Counted from the stretch's first letter, positions 12,291 to 26,357 are shown. The stretch is 64,000 nucleotides of DNA from Diprion similis (GCF_021155765.1 NC_060110.1:5270001-5334000); one strand, 5' to 3'. A program made the numbers and translations. The notes: a model not told the origin generated them from the sequence alone.

Positions 12291-15200
12291 TCTTATTCCA
12301 TAGCTATCAGGAATATGATAGATAATATGCAAATTAAATGAGTAGATGGGGTCGATTTTTGACAACCAAACGTGAGATTGTCTGCAATTCCATCTCCTTA
12401 AACAACATTTTCGTTGAATTCGAAATCTGTCTTGCATCGATTTAACGATGGTCGTATTTTTATTTCACCGTCTTGATATTGTTATTTTAATTATCACGGC
12501 GTCGGATTGTTGTTCGGGTAACGTCACGTTGTTTCAACATATTTTTTCTTTTTTTCTTTTTTTAAATCCTCGCCAAAAGGACATTGTGTCCTTACCGCAA
12601 TTTTGATCAATTCTAATCAATGAAGTTTATCAGGAATGGATTTTTTCTTGATTCGATCAGTTGATAAAAAGAAATCTTATCAAAAAGATTGTTGATAATT
12701 TGTCAACGACAGACTTATCATTGAAAAAGCACTCGTTATTGTCATACAAAATGTATGGTATAGAATATCTTGAGAATTGATTCATACATAAAATGAGCTA
12801 TATTTATAGTTGAACGTCATAGCTTTCCAATTTTTTTCCATATCTTTTGATCAAACTCAACTGACAATAAATTAGCTTCAGCGACACTTTTCAAAGCATT
12901 AATTTACAACGTTTTTCTGTGAATACTTATCTGTCGACGAATTTCCAATTCTATATTCTGCAATTAAGAATACGCTTATTATTTCTCAGTATGGCCACGG
13001 GAAAAATAATCAATAAAAGTACGAGTGGAATTTGGGTCTTCCAATGTCAAACCAATTGTATAGTCCGAGATGATTGATTACGAATCAATAACGTTTGCTC
13101 CATGCATAATGCAAAGGCAAATCGGAGCTGCGGTGATGCTTGAAGTAGAAAAAATTAAAAAATCGGACATGATATCTAAACGTTGTCCGAAAGACGTGTT
13201 TCACTTCTGACAAAAATAGGCTGAAAAGATGCCAGAAAACGTTCAAAAGATGACAAGTTTCATATTTTCTCGTGTTTCTTAGACTTAAAAACCAACATTT
13301 AAAAAAAAATCCTCTACTTGATAGCTCACAAAAGTTTTGAATCTTTTGAATAAAATTAGCTTTCGTAGAGTGAAATCGAAGTACTCTATTAGATTCTTAA
13401 CCATATCTAATTGTAAGCGCTTGGAAATAAAATATCGATATCTAAGCTTGGGTCTACAATTCCAGTAACTTGTATTTTTTTTTTTTTAGAGATATCTTCG
13501 TAACTGACAAACACATATAATAATCATTTCACAAATATTCAATCTACGACTATCTCTTAGTCGAATTTATAAAAGGTATCGCTTTTTTCAACTAACCGCA
13601 ACCTTCTCAGTTAGACGTCTTTTTGCCTCGTTTTTCAAAAACATCTGAAAAATGATTTTACGATGTACGTGTATCAAGTCTCGATACGATAACTGTTCCA
13701 ATAAATTCCGCCAATGCAATTAAACATACTGCTCGAAAGAATAATTTTTGTCGTTTTCAGCCTTTTCATGGGATTACAGATTGAGACCACAGAGCTTCCT
13801 TTCTTCAATGAAAGAACCAAGTATCCGGTAGACCTTTTAATACCAAGTGAAGGAAGAATTCCCAAGCAAGCCTGGCATGGAATTATGTGCGCACATAGCC
13901 GCACAACTTATACGTGCGGTGAATGCGCAACCTGGGCATAATAATTATTCCTACGCATTCGCCACGCGCTACAGAACCTTACGACTTTACCCTACAACTA
14001 CTAATCCGATGACTACGAGTCCCGCTATTGTACATCTGCGCTTTGTTCTTCCGACCAGGAATGTGAAGTCGTGAGAGCCGAATTGAGCGCTGCTGCACGT
14101 GCACTCCCACGATACCTCTAATCCTATCGAGAATGTTTTTACGATATCACGATGCGAGCACTCGAACTTTGTTTGCACACTTTCAGTTTTGTGTATCTGA
14201 TTGTCAATACAAGCGTGGGAACAGCTCATTCCTCGGATGTGTCTAATTGAAATTTCAAGTTCAGCAGGGCACTTTGATTTCATACTTCCTTGTCGGTATA
14301 GTAGCTACCTGCACGAGCACCGATTCATGAGTAAATATCGTAGGTGAAATGTTAGCGAGACCTTCGTCAGTTCCTTGGACCTTGAAATACGTTGTGGCAA
14401 TGGCCAACCAAAGGCTTACATAATTATTTCAGGTCCCTTCAATACATGTAGATACGTATTGTTTTTCTCGGATCTTAAGCATGCTTTCTTCGATCAAGAA
14501 AAAATGTAGCGGTCACGACAGTTTTGAAATGACAGTATATCGTTCTTCGAGAATTTCCTGCATTGGGGAAGGTTGACTTCCAATTCATTGACGATTCTCG
14601 AGGAGCTATTCACTTGAAAATCAAATGAATGATTTCGATCCGTCAAAATTGATTTTGAATGAATGCTATTCATAACTCGATTATCATGTGATTTTCGATA
14701 ATTTCCACTAAGACACCACATTTTCAATGTTGAGTAATTTTTGGAGGAGGACGTAGTTACAGGAAATCATAAGAAATCACTGGAAATCAATGAAAATAAA
14801 CCCAGGACGGTGAAAAATCATTGGAAATCGGTAGAAATCACTTGTTATACCGTGAATCAACGAAAACACATGATGAAATAGTAATAAATGATAGATTGTT
14901 TTCGAACTGTAATCATTTGGTGTTTCTTCACCCGATTTCATCTGATTTCTTCAACGCTGTGACGTGACGGAATATTTTTTACTTTTTTGCTATTATAACT
15001 TCGATCATGCAGTTTGAGAATTCTTTTAAGAAGTTTGATTGACCAAAAATCAATACTGTCTATTGATTTTATCACAAGCTAGTTATACATGAAGGGATTG
15101 TCAAATTTTTATGTCGTAAGCTACGAAGTTCTCGTCAAAAATACAAGAATAGAAGATACTCGAAGTATAAACAAAAGCGATTGATGCTGATGATTTGTTT

Positions 15201-17123
15201 GAAATCGCTTAAAAATTGTTACAGTCCAGTAGGTTTATTCAATTTCACTCGTACCATGATTCACTTAATTTAGAAAAGTATTTGCTACAGCAGAGTAACT
15301 GTAACAAATTCCTTTATAGTATTCAATTTAATATTGCTATTCCTCTATCACAATGAATATCGGTGCAATGTTGAAAAACGAAATATTTAACCACACATCA
15401 CAACATGACAAATAAAAAGTGTTCCAGTTCCGGAGAGAAAAGTCTTCTTAATAAATTGATCCACCGAATGGATTGAAATCGAACAAATTTACTAGTTTTT
15501 AAAAATAATTGTCAAGCGATTGAAAACAAACCATCGATATCTATAAGCGTTTGTTTGTAGTATTCCAGTATTTTGTTAAAATTAAAGCGATAATCATACC
15601 TCAAAAATACAATAATTTGACAATTACTCCATGTACGACTATCTCGTAATAAAATTAATAAAAAGTCTAAATTTCCGCCATACTGCAATCTCCTCAGCCG
15701 TAACGTAAGATCGACGAAGCCGTACACACTCTACTGAAATTGAAGAAAGTGATTGATGATGGGATTTCCCGAGGGTCGATAAGCGCATCAGCATGACTGG
15801 CTGCACTCTGGGTTTCTCTCCAGGATTAGCTACAGGGCCGAAACCGTCGCGTCATAAATGCAGCGGTTGGCATGTGTGTGTTACAGAACAAAAAGAGGGT
15901 GGCGGAGATCCTGGCTTGGGTGTTTCGCCTTCGTTTTCGAGACTGCAGCAGCTCGTTTCATGAGCCATAATAAAAGTAGGGGGGTCGTGTTTGTGGGGAA
16001 TTGACTCACTGCAAGGGAGAGTCGGTTTCGTCCCCGGTCGTCCTCGGTTGGAATCAGGGGACATAAGGGTGTCTCGTCTTGGCCGTTACCCAAGGGCGAG
16101 GGACTGTTTGCTTAGGTGAGAAAATATCCCACGCATCCAATTCCCGCGCCGTCTTTGTGAGACAGATCTTCGAGGTATGGAGTCAAAGAAGAACGAAAAA
16201 AGTAAAAGATTTACACAGGCTGTGATTTAGGGTGTTGAAAATAATTTAAAATACTTCAGTCGTTTGTAATTTACATATCCAACAGGCTGCATAAGTTTCA
16301 TAAAAAATGTGAAATCATCCCAAGTGGAAAACATCAATTCTCGAGCCTATAATGTTGTAGAATGATTGAAATGATTACAATTATATAAACAGTGTATTAT
16401 ATGGTTAGAACCAGAGGAATATCCGCTGATTGATATGCTCAAAATCCAGTAACACGGTATCTTCGAGATTACGATATTAATTTTTAACAGTTGAAATTCA
16501 AAAGTCACTGGTTGATACCGGAGAATAGGAATAGAAATCGGAACGCCTCTGTTTCTCGGGGAACACATCGATTTTAGGCGATATTCACCACTATGTGTTC
16601 GTTATTCTTCACACAGCCATGAGTTAATACTTGGAACGTTCGATCGGTAACATAGAAGGCTTGCGATTGACGTTTATCGAAGAAGTCAAAGTAAGAAAAA
16701 TTGACGAAGAGCACACGGATGAGAATTTACAGAAATTCTATGTCAATCATTTATTTAAAAAAATTGTTGTGAGAAATGCAGTGACTTATGTGCTAATGCA
16801 TGTTATCACCATTTTACAGTAATTGAAAAAATCGTTATCGTTGACAATCGTTGAAAAAATTGCCTATTTTGTTTTTGCTGATCTAGTAACGAGTCAAATT
16901 AATTTTAATGTGTCTCTTAAATTTGTAGTTTGATATACCTGAATGCATATTGCCATTTAATTTGAAACATTTACTGCACACGGGCAGACTTAAACGAACA
17001 GAGACTATCAGTGATGGGAATTGATTAATTCGTGATTTCTCGATAAGATCTCGCGATACGTAAATAATCACGCGGCGTATAAAAATATGTTAGACATCAA
17101 AGCGAGAAATAAAATACTGATCA
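12291..17123. other. Intergenic 3' of JHEH-A, no supported gene
   Basis: Mostly AT-rich. Short GGAAATCA-type repeats run through about 14755-14850. A plus-strand frame at 13714-13941 begins with a hydrophobic segment but has no recognisable family. A GC-richer patch at about 15890-16120 has overlapping frames only. I support no gene here. Confidence 0.4.
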
Positions 17124-20113
17124 TTATAATTCGGTTGACTTGGCAGTTTTGTCGAGCGTTCTTTTTGCTTCTACCAGGGTAACGAAGGACCAAAAATCAT
17201 CGGCGAGAAGTTGGGGTTCCTCTAAAGCGGCGAAGTGACCACCTCGAGGCATGTGATTTATCTGAAGCAAATTGCGGTACCTGGAACGTAACAGGGACTC
17301 CGACTGGTAGGTGATTTCGTGCGGAAATAAGGCACATGCTGTCGGTGTGTTGATAGGAAACCTGCGAATTCATAATTAATTAGTAAGACGATGAATACCT
17401 TATTTCCTTTTCTCGATCACAACCTCCTTTCCACTCACGTTTCCGTCTGAAGGCTCAGATGAGCAATACTAAAAGTTTCGGCGTACAATCGCACTGTTGT
17501 TGTGATCGAGTTTGTCACCCAGTAGATCATAACGTTGTCCAAGAGTTCCTCGATGGTAAACTTTTCGAGCAGTCGACCATCTTTGCTGAATCTGTACTCT
17601 GGATTCGTCCATGTGCTGAACTTTTCCAAGATGTAGGCAGCCAAACCAGCCGGAGAGTCGGTGAGTGCGGTGCCTGAAAGAAATTCAGTATTCGATTCCC
17701 TTTCGCCAAGTTTTTCCTAGTCTGCATCGAAATATTCTGTGATGTTGGCCATCTTTGACCAGGTCATCATAAGCCTGAAGATTGATTGATGACAGCATTC
17801 AACTCAAAGTCCTTAAAATGATATCTAAATGATATCTGATGATGATCCGAATTTCGGCATTTAAAAGACACGAGACATCTTTTTGAGGTCAAAAAACGAG
17901 TCTCACATTAAATATATTTTAAACGTCTTTTTAACAACTTCAGTTTTGTGCTGTACGGCATTTTGTTGCCCGAGAAAAAACGTAAAAGAACTTGCGGACC
18001 TCTTACCGACTGTGTCTGGCTTTGTGGCCTGTATGTGTACGTAACCAAATTCTTCGACAAGACGTGACCAATGGTAGCTTAGAGGGTACATCTTGGACCA
18101 GTGCTCACTGCTGACGACTAGAGATGGAATGTAGGCACCGAGAATGGTCCAGAGGTAAGAAGAGGGTGCATTATTTTGGCACATGTTCGAGTGTATTCCC
18201 ATAACACTGGAACATATTCCAATATCGTGTCCTGCTCATTTTTGACGTCATGAGGTGTTTGGTAAGAAGTCGCTTTAAAATACATTTTCAGTCACCTCTC
18301 GGGGTAAAGAACTCCCATGTTTGCGGTGATGATGCTTCCCGCGTCCCCGCCTTGAGCATAAAATTTTTCAAACCCTAGCCTGCTCATTAAATTCTTCAAC
18401 ACTACCGTTATCTGCTCGTGAGAGTGTGGAAATTAGGAATTGTACTTAATTGATAGTCAGTAAGACGAGAGAGTGATTTTTAAGGGGGTGTAGACGAGTA
18501 GACAGCCAAAAATTTGCGTGAATTTTGGGAAGTTATATCCTGACTGCCAGTCGTTCAATTCGATTTGGGATTCTTTTATTCAAAAGTATGTTGATTAGGA
18601 TTCATTAACAGATTTCTTGAACTTGGAGAAAGTATTCATGAATAGTTTAACCTCTTTGCCACGATCGTACTTTGTCTGAGCATTAGATTTTTTGGGTTAC
18701 TTAAATTTAAAAAAAGCCATAAATCTTAAATCGAGAATCCAAATTCAATTTTAGACGGTCGATATTTCGATGAAAAAAAAATGTCGAGATTACTGAACTA
18801 TTCGAGAATACTGTTTCCAAATTCAAACTTAACCGGTCGATCGGTTTTGGGAATATCGTGGACACCGCAAAACATGATATTGAGCGAAATTATCTATGTT
18901 TTTATCAATAACAATCCTTCTTATCAAATTAATTGTAATAAGAAAAATATGTACATCAAGTTCGAAGTTGATGATACTTTCGAAAGAAACAAATCACAAA
19001 TAAATTTAATAATTGATAGTCGAGATATAAATGTCCAAAATTGAGTCATTTATTCACTCGTCTACTCGTATACATATACTCTCTTGAATGTTTGTGGTAC
19101 CTGAGTGGAGCCTAAACCAGGGCGAATTGCTGCATCAGAAAACCCGTAACCTGGTAGCGATGGTATGATCAACTCGAAGACGAAATCCCGATCAGCACGT
19201 GGTACCGTGAGCAGAGGGATGATCTTCTGGAATTCAACGATGGATCCGGGCCAGCCGTGAACTAGTAGCAGAGGGAGAACTCTGACAGAAAGGCTCTTAG
19301 GGATCGTGGGTTTCACATGGTAAAAGTGGATGTCCAAACCTGTGAAGAGTAAACATTCATCATCACGACAAAGAATACTTGGAGTTTCCTATTTTCTTAT
19401 ACAACTATACCTGTAGTATTTCACCTTGAATGCTGGTCTTAAACTGCGGATACTTGTTAAGAAGGGTTTGACGCTGGGTCCAGTCGTACTTAGTCCTCCA
19501 GTATTCCAGTACGCTTTGTAGGTATTCGCTGTCCACACCGTAAGTCCATCCAGCACCTTCCAGTGGCTTTCTCAAAGATCGGGTCCTGCTGAGGCGCGTA
19601 TTAAGGTCATCGATAACCTGCACGTAAAATCACACCGTCATTTACAGAATGCGATCTATTTATATGAAAATCTTCTAGCTTATCGAGCACTTACCTCTTT
19701 TTTAACGTCGATTTTGAATGGCCGAATACTTTGGTCATCCTTATGAGTTTCTCTTGATCCCCAGTACTGGTCACTAGGTAGTACTGGTACTTCAAGATTT
19801 TCTGAATTGCTAGAATAAATGGTCACACACCTTTACTTCGAATTACAGCCACACAATCAAAGGTTCCTTTAGCATGAGTTGATACTCGTTATGGAGTCAT
19901 AACTTTGAAGAGATACCTGAATTTTCAAGTTATCACTACCGGGAGTCTAATGTCTGTAGAAAGTTATATTAGATCACAGCTAGAAATTCTTCTTGACACC
20001 ACATAGCAATCTTCGTGTGATTACCATTCAGCTATTCAAGATCATTTTTCTCACCTCCAGTACTTTGCAGCTCCATAGATCAACAGCAATAACAATAACG
20101 TGAATTTCCACAT
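17124..20113 (-). CDS. JHEH-A, juvenile hormone epoxide hydrolase with W-to-A beside the nucleophile
   Basis: Predicted ER-bound epoxide hydrolase that would convert juvenile hormone to the JH diol. Coding exons in transcript order: 20055-20113, 19695-19809, 19425-19617, 19101-19339, 18296-18411, 18007-18206, 17439-17673, 17124-17361. All introns are GT-AG and the joined frame is 1395 nt (464 residues plus TAA). The start is the ATG of MWKFTLLLLL, which opens an N-terminal membrane anchor. HGWP lies at residues 150-153, the nucleophile Asp at 225, Tyr at 296 and 371, Glu at 401 and His at 428 in RGGHFAA. Relative to human mEH (D226, E404, H431, Y299, Y374) the geometry is conserved. Oddities: the residue after the nucleophile is Ala (GGDAGS, codon GCG) where B-F have Trp, and the segment after WG in exon 2 is diverged (SRETHKDD). 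The protein ends KSTEL. It may be an active paralogue, one with altered substrate, or a decaying copy; the frame is intact. Confidence 0.85.
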
Positions 20114-21345
20114 ATTTGTAAGTTGATCCAAGTCTCCGAGTAGGTACACTAAACTTGTTGAACGTATATCGGACAGGCTATGACAAACAACCAGCGAACT
20201 TCACGTACCTTGTAGAACTGAGGCTTCGAGTGTGCTTCTAGCTTGTATCATTTCCTCCCACTTAATTCCACAGCACCGACTGCCAGTACAGCGTTCTTGA
20301 AAGTAGCTAATGACATCAGCCAATTACTTTTCGTTCTAAATTTCTTAAGCCATTCAGATAATGATAAAAGCCTGCGGCGCTATCAACTATAATCAATTAT
20401 ACATACATGCAGGTTCTCTTTTTTCACCAACGTTGATGCCCGTCTAACGATGACTTGGCCTAATCACGTTTACTCTTCCATTACGAATAACTTCAGTTGC
20501 GTAACGAAAACAAACAACAACGCTGAACATGAGTTACGGACTTCAGAAAGTCCATGGACTTTGACCAACTGAAATGAGGAACGGATTCTGCGAGCCGAGA
20601 TATTCTACATAAGTGGTTGAGGCAAATGTACTTTCATTTTTGATCGCTGTGTGCTTTATGAGTGATCACATAAATCTTGGATCTTCTTTTTTCTGATACC
20701 GTAAAGACTATTCTGGATTAGCGGATTCGTGAGGAATATTAATAAATAATTATGTTTACTGAATTTCATTCAAATTTGTTTAATATATAATACAAAATAT
20801 CATGTTTAATTTCTACTAAATCAACAATATTCTACTATCATTCCAATTCGGCTATAGCTAAATTTTACTCACAATCAGTAGAGAACGACACAATACTTAC
20901 CTATTATTACCGACCCATCGGGTAACGAAGGTAGAGAGAATGGAAGAAAGAGACAAGTTATGTGCATGTTCGAATTGAATACTTCCTCCTCGTTATTTCA
21001 AGTCTCTTTCCTGATACCACCGTTTGTCGACTTTTGTTACACCAGAACAAGAATCACAATGATCACAACACGTGATGGTTGCTTACTGAGCAGCATCATC
21101 AAGCCGCCGCTTCTGATCTTAACTGTAGTTAAATCAGATACAATTCTGCCGTGATTACAGAAAAACGCTTCACAATGCCAACATTTCCTTCTGAATTGTG
21201 ATTATCTTTTTAGCCTCTATATTGGTACACATTCGTTGATTTGAGCTAGTTGACCATTTTCAGTAAAAAGCTGAATTCCACATTTCAATATTTGTATATT
21301 ACACGACGCATGAAAATGAACTGAAGAATAGTAAGATTAATTTTC
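20114..21345. other. Spacer between JHEH-B and JHEH-A; JHEH-A promoter region
   Basis: About 1.2 kb lies between the JHEH-B stop and the JHEH-A start; no gene is seen. The part next to JHEH-A holds the 17-bp block at 20441-20457 that is also found upstream of JHEH-B. The rest is AT-rich and featureless. Confidence 0.5.
20441..20457. promoter_or_regulatory. Shared upstream block CGTCTAACGATGACTTG (JHEH-A copy)
   Basis: A 17-bp block located 328 bp upstream of the JHEH-A start codon. It is identical to 25298-25314 upstream of JHEH-B, and both are followed by a similar ATTCACGT / AATCACGT block. It may be a regulatory element, an untranslated exon segment, or leftover sequence from the tandem duplication. 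Confidence 0.35.
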
Positions 21346-24300
21346 TTATAACTCCGAGGATTTGCCAGTCTTCTGAGTAGTTTTTTCTTTCTTCTCAATC
21401 AGACCGACGAAAGACCAGAAGTCGTCAGCAAGAAGCTGAGGCTCTTCAAAAGCTGCAAAGTGACCACCACGAGGCAGATGGTTTATTTGAATCATGTTTG
21501 CGTATCTGGATCGCAGAATAGCCTCTGACTGGTAAAATATTTCGTACGGAAAAATGGCGCAGGCTAGCGGTGCGTGGATCGGAATCCTGTAAGCAATGAT
21601 TTCAAAGTTAGAAAAGAGGTTATTTCTTAAATACCATCTTCAAACGGCTGAATAAATCATTTCGTTTCTACACTTACGAGTCTATTCTTAGGTTGAAATG
21701 AGCTTTGTTGAAACTCTCTGAGTACAAGCGCATGCTCGTTGTGATCGAATTTGTCACCCAGTAAACCATAACGTTGTCCAAAAGCTCATCGATGTTGAAT
21801 TTTTCGAGCAAGCGACCGTCTTTGCTGAATCGAAATTCCGGATTTGTCCACGTGCTGAACTTCTCTAAAATGTAAGCGGCTAAACCAGCTGGCGAGTCGG
21901 TAAGCGCTGTGCCTAAAAACAATATATAAGTTGGTTATTGGTATATAATTTGAACATAATTTGACACAAGATGTGAGTTTTCTTAATTTTTTTTTTTTTT
22001 TTTATACCAATGGTGTCGGGTTTGGTGGCCTGCAGATGCAGGTATCCCGATTCTTCGATCATACGTGACCAGTGATGGCTAAGAGGGTACATTTTGGACC
22101 AGTGTTCATCGCTGATGGTCAAAGACGGGACGAACGCACCGAAAATTGACCAGATAGTGGCTGAAGGTGCGAATGAGAAGCATGCGTTCAAATGTATTCC
22201 AAAGACGCTGGAATTGCAGAAAAGTCAGTATTAATTTTCGGCGATCGTATCTCTCTTACGCAGAAATTTTATTCTGAGAAGAAAGATAAAAATGGTTACC
22301 TATCAGGAAAAAGGACTCCCATATTTGCGGTAATAAGACTACCCCAATCTCCACCTTGGGTGTAGAATTTCTCGAATCCAAGTCTGCTCATCAGGTTCTT
22401 CAGTACTACTGACATCTATGAATGTGTGTATAGTCAATGATTTGGTTTCTACGATAAACTTCAGGCCAGAATCAAGGTGTAGTTTAAAATTTTGATCATA
22501 CTTGAGCACTGCCTAATCCGGGGCGAATCGCGGCATCGGAAAACCCGTACCCTGGAAGCGATGGTGCGATCACCTCAAAGACGAAGTCATGGTTGGAACG
22601 TGGCGTTGTGAGAAGAGGGATGATTTTTTGAAACTCGACGATCGATCCAGGCCAGCCATGAACCAGCAGTAGAGGAAGAACTTTCACGGAACTACCTTTG
22701 GGCACAATAGGCTTTATATGGTAGAAGTGGATGTCCAAACCTGTGGAAAGTAATCACTTATCACAAAGATCGAAAATACCACAAGTTTTCTACTTTTGAC
22801 TACAGATGCTACTGCAGTATTTAACCTTGAATATTAGTCTTGAACTGCGGATACTTGTTGAGAAGGGCTTGACGTTCCGTCCAGTTATACTTTGTCCTCC
22901 AGTAATCTAGTACGGTTTGCAAATGCTCGCTGTTAACGCCGTAAGTCCATCCTGCACTATCCAGTGGCTTCCTTAAAGATCGTGTCCTACTCAGGCGTGC
23001 TTTGAGGTCATCGATAATCTGCCCAAAATGATATCAGTACCAACAACGATTCACAATATCCCGAAATAATTAGTTAAAGTAGTTGGAAGTTAACCAACAA
23101 GAAGAGGATGACTGTTAAGAAAAATAGAGTATCGAGGAGAATAAACCTCCTACAAATACACAAACTCAAAATATCGGGAAGAAAGAACACCAACTACTTT
23201 TACTTTCACAACTATTTTTGCCTTATTCTTGTTAGAATAAAAATTGATATCCTTTCATTGAGGCAATGTTAATGGTGTTGAAAAAGGAGAATAAACGTTT
23301 AAAAAAAAACGAACTGCAGCCCTGGCACTTTATGTGCTAACCTCTTTTGGGACGTCAATTTTGAATGGACGGATGCTAGTGTTAACTTCACGTGACTCTC
23401 CAGGTCCCCAGTGTTGGTCAGTTGGTAAATTTGGTACCTCGGGCACATCAGCGTACGAGCTGTAACAAAGTATATAATTTATCGGATTACGTAATCTTAT
23501 GAGTCCAATCTAATCCATGAGTCTTTCGTGGCTCCAAACTTCATAGTACGTACAGGTAAATTCTAATAGCACAAACATCTAGAAGAATTTTTTATTGTGT
23601 ATGAATTTCATTTGATTATGTGCAATTTGCCTAAAGTTATAAATATTTATGTGATTAGCGATAAAGAGTATGATCCTTATGAATACTCGTCCAAGTTTTA
23701 TTAATTTTCAAATTCCTAAACAGTTCCGTGTACTATTGAATAATCATAAATTATGATCAATACGCATGGTGTATGCTGCATATTAAAAAGCAGTGTCTTA
23801 GGAACGTCAATCGTTGGTAAAACGTACCGTATGCGAACAAAAAATCGCTGACCATTCTCGAACAAGATGATTGTCATTTTATTGAGTTTGAATAGTATAT
23901 ATAATAGTATATACAGTATACATATACACACGACAAATTGACCAGGGTCTGACCCTTGACCTCTTAGATTTGGTCTGAGATTTCTTAACTAGTTGTTCCA
24001 ACCACAAAAAGCACAAACAATTGTTTTTCAGATTTTTTTTTTAGTAAATTTATGTTACTTATTATTTCTGAAGATCAATATGTCTTCGGACGTAATTCAA
24101 AAATCTGATAAAATTCCTCAATATCCTGAGTTATACATAAATATGTTTAAGCAGCAACTCACAAAAGACTATAGCTTCTGATTTTTTTCAATTATCTTTC
24201 TTCAAAAAGCGTAGAGTGTACGCAAGTCCTTCACTCTCGGTTTAGGCTTAAAAATTATGATATTATGAATCGCAAGATTTTTGATAATTATTTTAGTTTT

Positions 24301-24902
24301 CTTTTAATTTAGGTTCAAGAACATTTTGGTTTTCCAAAATCATAAGTAAAACAAATTCACTCAAAAAACTCTGAAAAATGAAGTGCTTTTTAGAGTTGAA
24401 ACAGTAATATATAAAATCGTGGACCACATCCAAAAGATTGAGAGTGAGACCCTGATCGATTTGGCGTGGAATGCCTCATACATTATAATATAGTCACACA
24501 TATTACACTGCATATCATTCCAAGTAGTCTTAACTTGCATCTGGACAATCATGTGAAGTATATAATTAAACCGAATCTACTACATTTCGTAATACTCAAT
24601 CAAACTCCTCACAAATTATGTAATTTTCAAGTAGTTAAAATTTAAAAAAAGATGAAATGTATTTTAGTGTTTGTCTAATTGTTGAGTGTAACTGCCTAAG
24701 TCATCAATCAGTAACGCCACTCAACTGCAATTAAAGAATGATTACGGATTTCCAATTTCTTTTGAAGAGATATAATATCAAGTTCCGTCGATTTCATTAC
24801 GTTCCAGATTCTCCTAGAAAAAAAACTCGGAATTGTTACCAACCTGAAAAGCCTTGATACAGCAAAAATCACCAGCAGAGCGATGAATACGATTTTCCAC
24901 AT
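21346..24902 (-). CDS. JHEH-B, juvenile hormone epoxide hydrolase
   Basis: Second array member, same predicted JH-epoxide hydrolysis at the ER. Coding exons in transcript order: 24844-24902, 23342-23459, 22826-23018, 22502-22740, 22300-22415, 22008-22207, 21678-21912, 21346-21586. The joined frame is 1401 nt (466 residues), one codon longer than the A/C/D/E pattern in both exon 2 and exon 8. Exon 1 (MWKIVFIALL, membrane anchor) lies 1.4 kb upstream of exon 2, so the intron is much longer than in A; phase (2+1) and motif fit support the link. HGWP, GGDWGS (nucleophile Asp about 226), the FPYE acid, RGGHFAA and both tyrosine motifs are present. Exon 4 ends CAA before GTATGA, and the exon 6 donor is GTATAA next to a long T run. 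Intron 1 contains a partial dispersed-repeat end (24441-24479). The protein ends KSSEL. Confidence 0.85.
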
Positions 24903-26357
24903 TTTCCGGCTGCTAGCGAGGGTCGAATCCACAAAATTTATCGTTACCCTCCTCAAAATATACGGATGTGAAGCCGCGCGATGTGTCTGCCGAACAGGCA
25001 ATTACTGTTCAAACTCTACACTTCCAGCGGACTGACTGCTGTCATCTTCCCTCCTTTATCAGCTTCTCCCACTCCAAGCAGAACGTGTGATGGTAATCGA
25101 CTAAAATCTGCTCGCCAGTTATCACCTTTAATATTGCTGCGCCGAACACTACGCTGTTCGAATGATTTGGATTCGATGATGCGTCCGATGACACTGAGTA
25201 CTAGTAAAGTGTCGTCGAAAAAAATAGAGTGAAGTTGAAGGTTCAGTTTGGTGCTGACCATAAGCAGTAATGTAAGTTGTTTTTACGTGATTATTCTCGT
25301 CTAACGATGACTTGCCGATTCACGTATAGAAAATTGTTTATCACTCTAGCCGCGTGTACATGCATATCGACGAATACAGCTGAGACGAGAGAATGCTGCT
25401 GACTGGATAAGCAAGACTCTGTGTAGGCTTGAATTTCGACCACGTTTTGGACTTTGGTGAACCGCATATTTTCTCAGAGGTGTTCAAAGTAAAATGCTTT
25501 CTGTAACGCATGAGAGTCTATAACACTCTGATTCTGACCTTGAAAATTGTATAGCTCTAAATAATTCTCGTTCCTTGTACCGCGATTTACAAGATGTTGC
25601 AAGCAAGCGGCAAAATTTAGGGTTTGATGAATTTTTCGTTGGAAGTGAACCAGTTGATCTTGAATGACGTTGTTGTCTTGGCCGCACTTCCGTTACTGGC
25701 TTTTCGAGTAAACTCATCGTAAGTCAAAAGTACATTGAGTTGCTTGTGAACGAGACTCGTTTATGCCTGCAATTACAGCGGTTGATATATGACACAGAAC
25801 ATGAAACCGTCGATATTCCACAATCTCACTAATTTCGCTGAAGTTAGATTCCTACATTGGGAGGTTGAAGGCTGAATATTTATCGTGAGAACCAGTAGTT
25901 TGGTCCCTTGTGCCACCTGCTATATACCAGTTTTATTACGCATCCTCTTTGAATGCTTTTTTAACTGAATTGTGGAACACGTAGAAGAAATACTATACGA
26001 GCTGTTTATATTTGTCTAAAAACAAAAGAAACTGAACTCTAACAATAGCCAAGCTATGAAGATGTTAACAGCTCAGCTATTACTAGCAGCTATTTGTAAT
26101 GATATCCATATTTCAAACGAGCTTTAAATGGAACAATTTTTATAACGACTCTTCGCGAGAGTAGTTCAATACAAATGTGTCAACATAAAACACATTGGGT
26201 ATTTTGTAATAGCATAATTTTTTTTTGAACAATTGATACCAATGGCAGATGGAGGATAATGAAAACAGAAAACGAAACCCGTAAGATTATTTCAACTGTT
26301 TAATATTGGTATACATTGTAAAAAATATTAAAAATGTGTCGATGAAAAATTTTTTTT
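24903..26357. other. Spacer between JHEH-C and JHEH-B; JHEH-B promoter region
   Basis: About 1.45 kb without a gene. The proximal part (about 24950-25250) is GC-richer than the rest and could be 5' untranslated sequence. The shared 17-bp block lies at 25298-25314. Short frames here have no motif. Confidence 0.5.
25298..25314. promoter_or_regulatory. Shared upstream block CGTCTAACGATGACTTG (JHEH-B copy)
   Basis: Identical over 17 bp to 20441-20457, here 396 bp upstream of the JHEH-B start codon. The flanking similarity is short, so the block stands out against diverged surroundings. Confidence 0.35.

Noticed and set aside
13714-13941. Plus-strand frame with a hydrophobic start resembling a signal peptide
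   Set aside because: No family recognised, overlapping frames in the same stretch, no partner exon.
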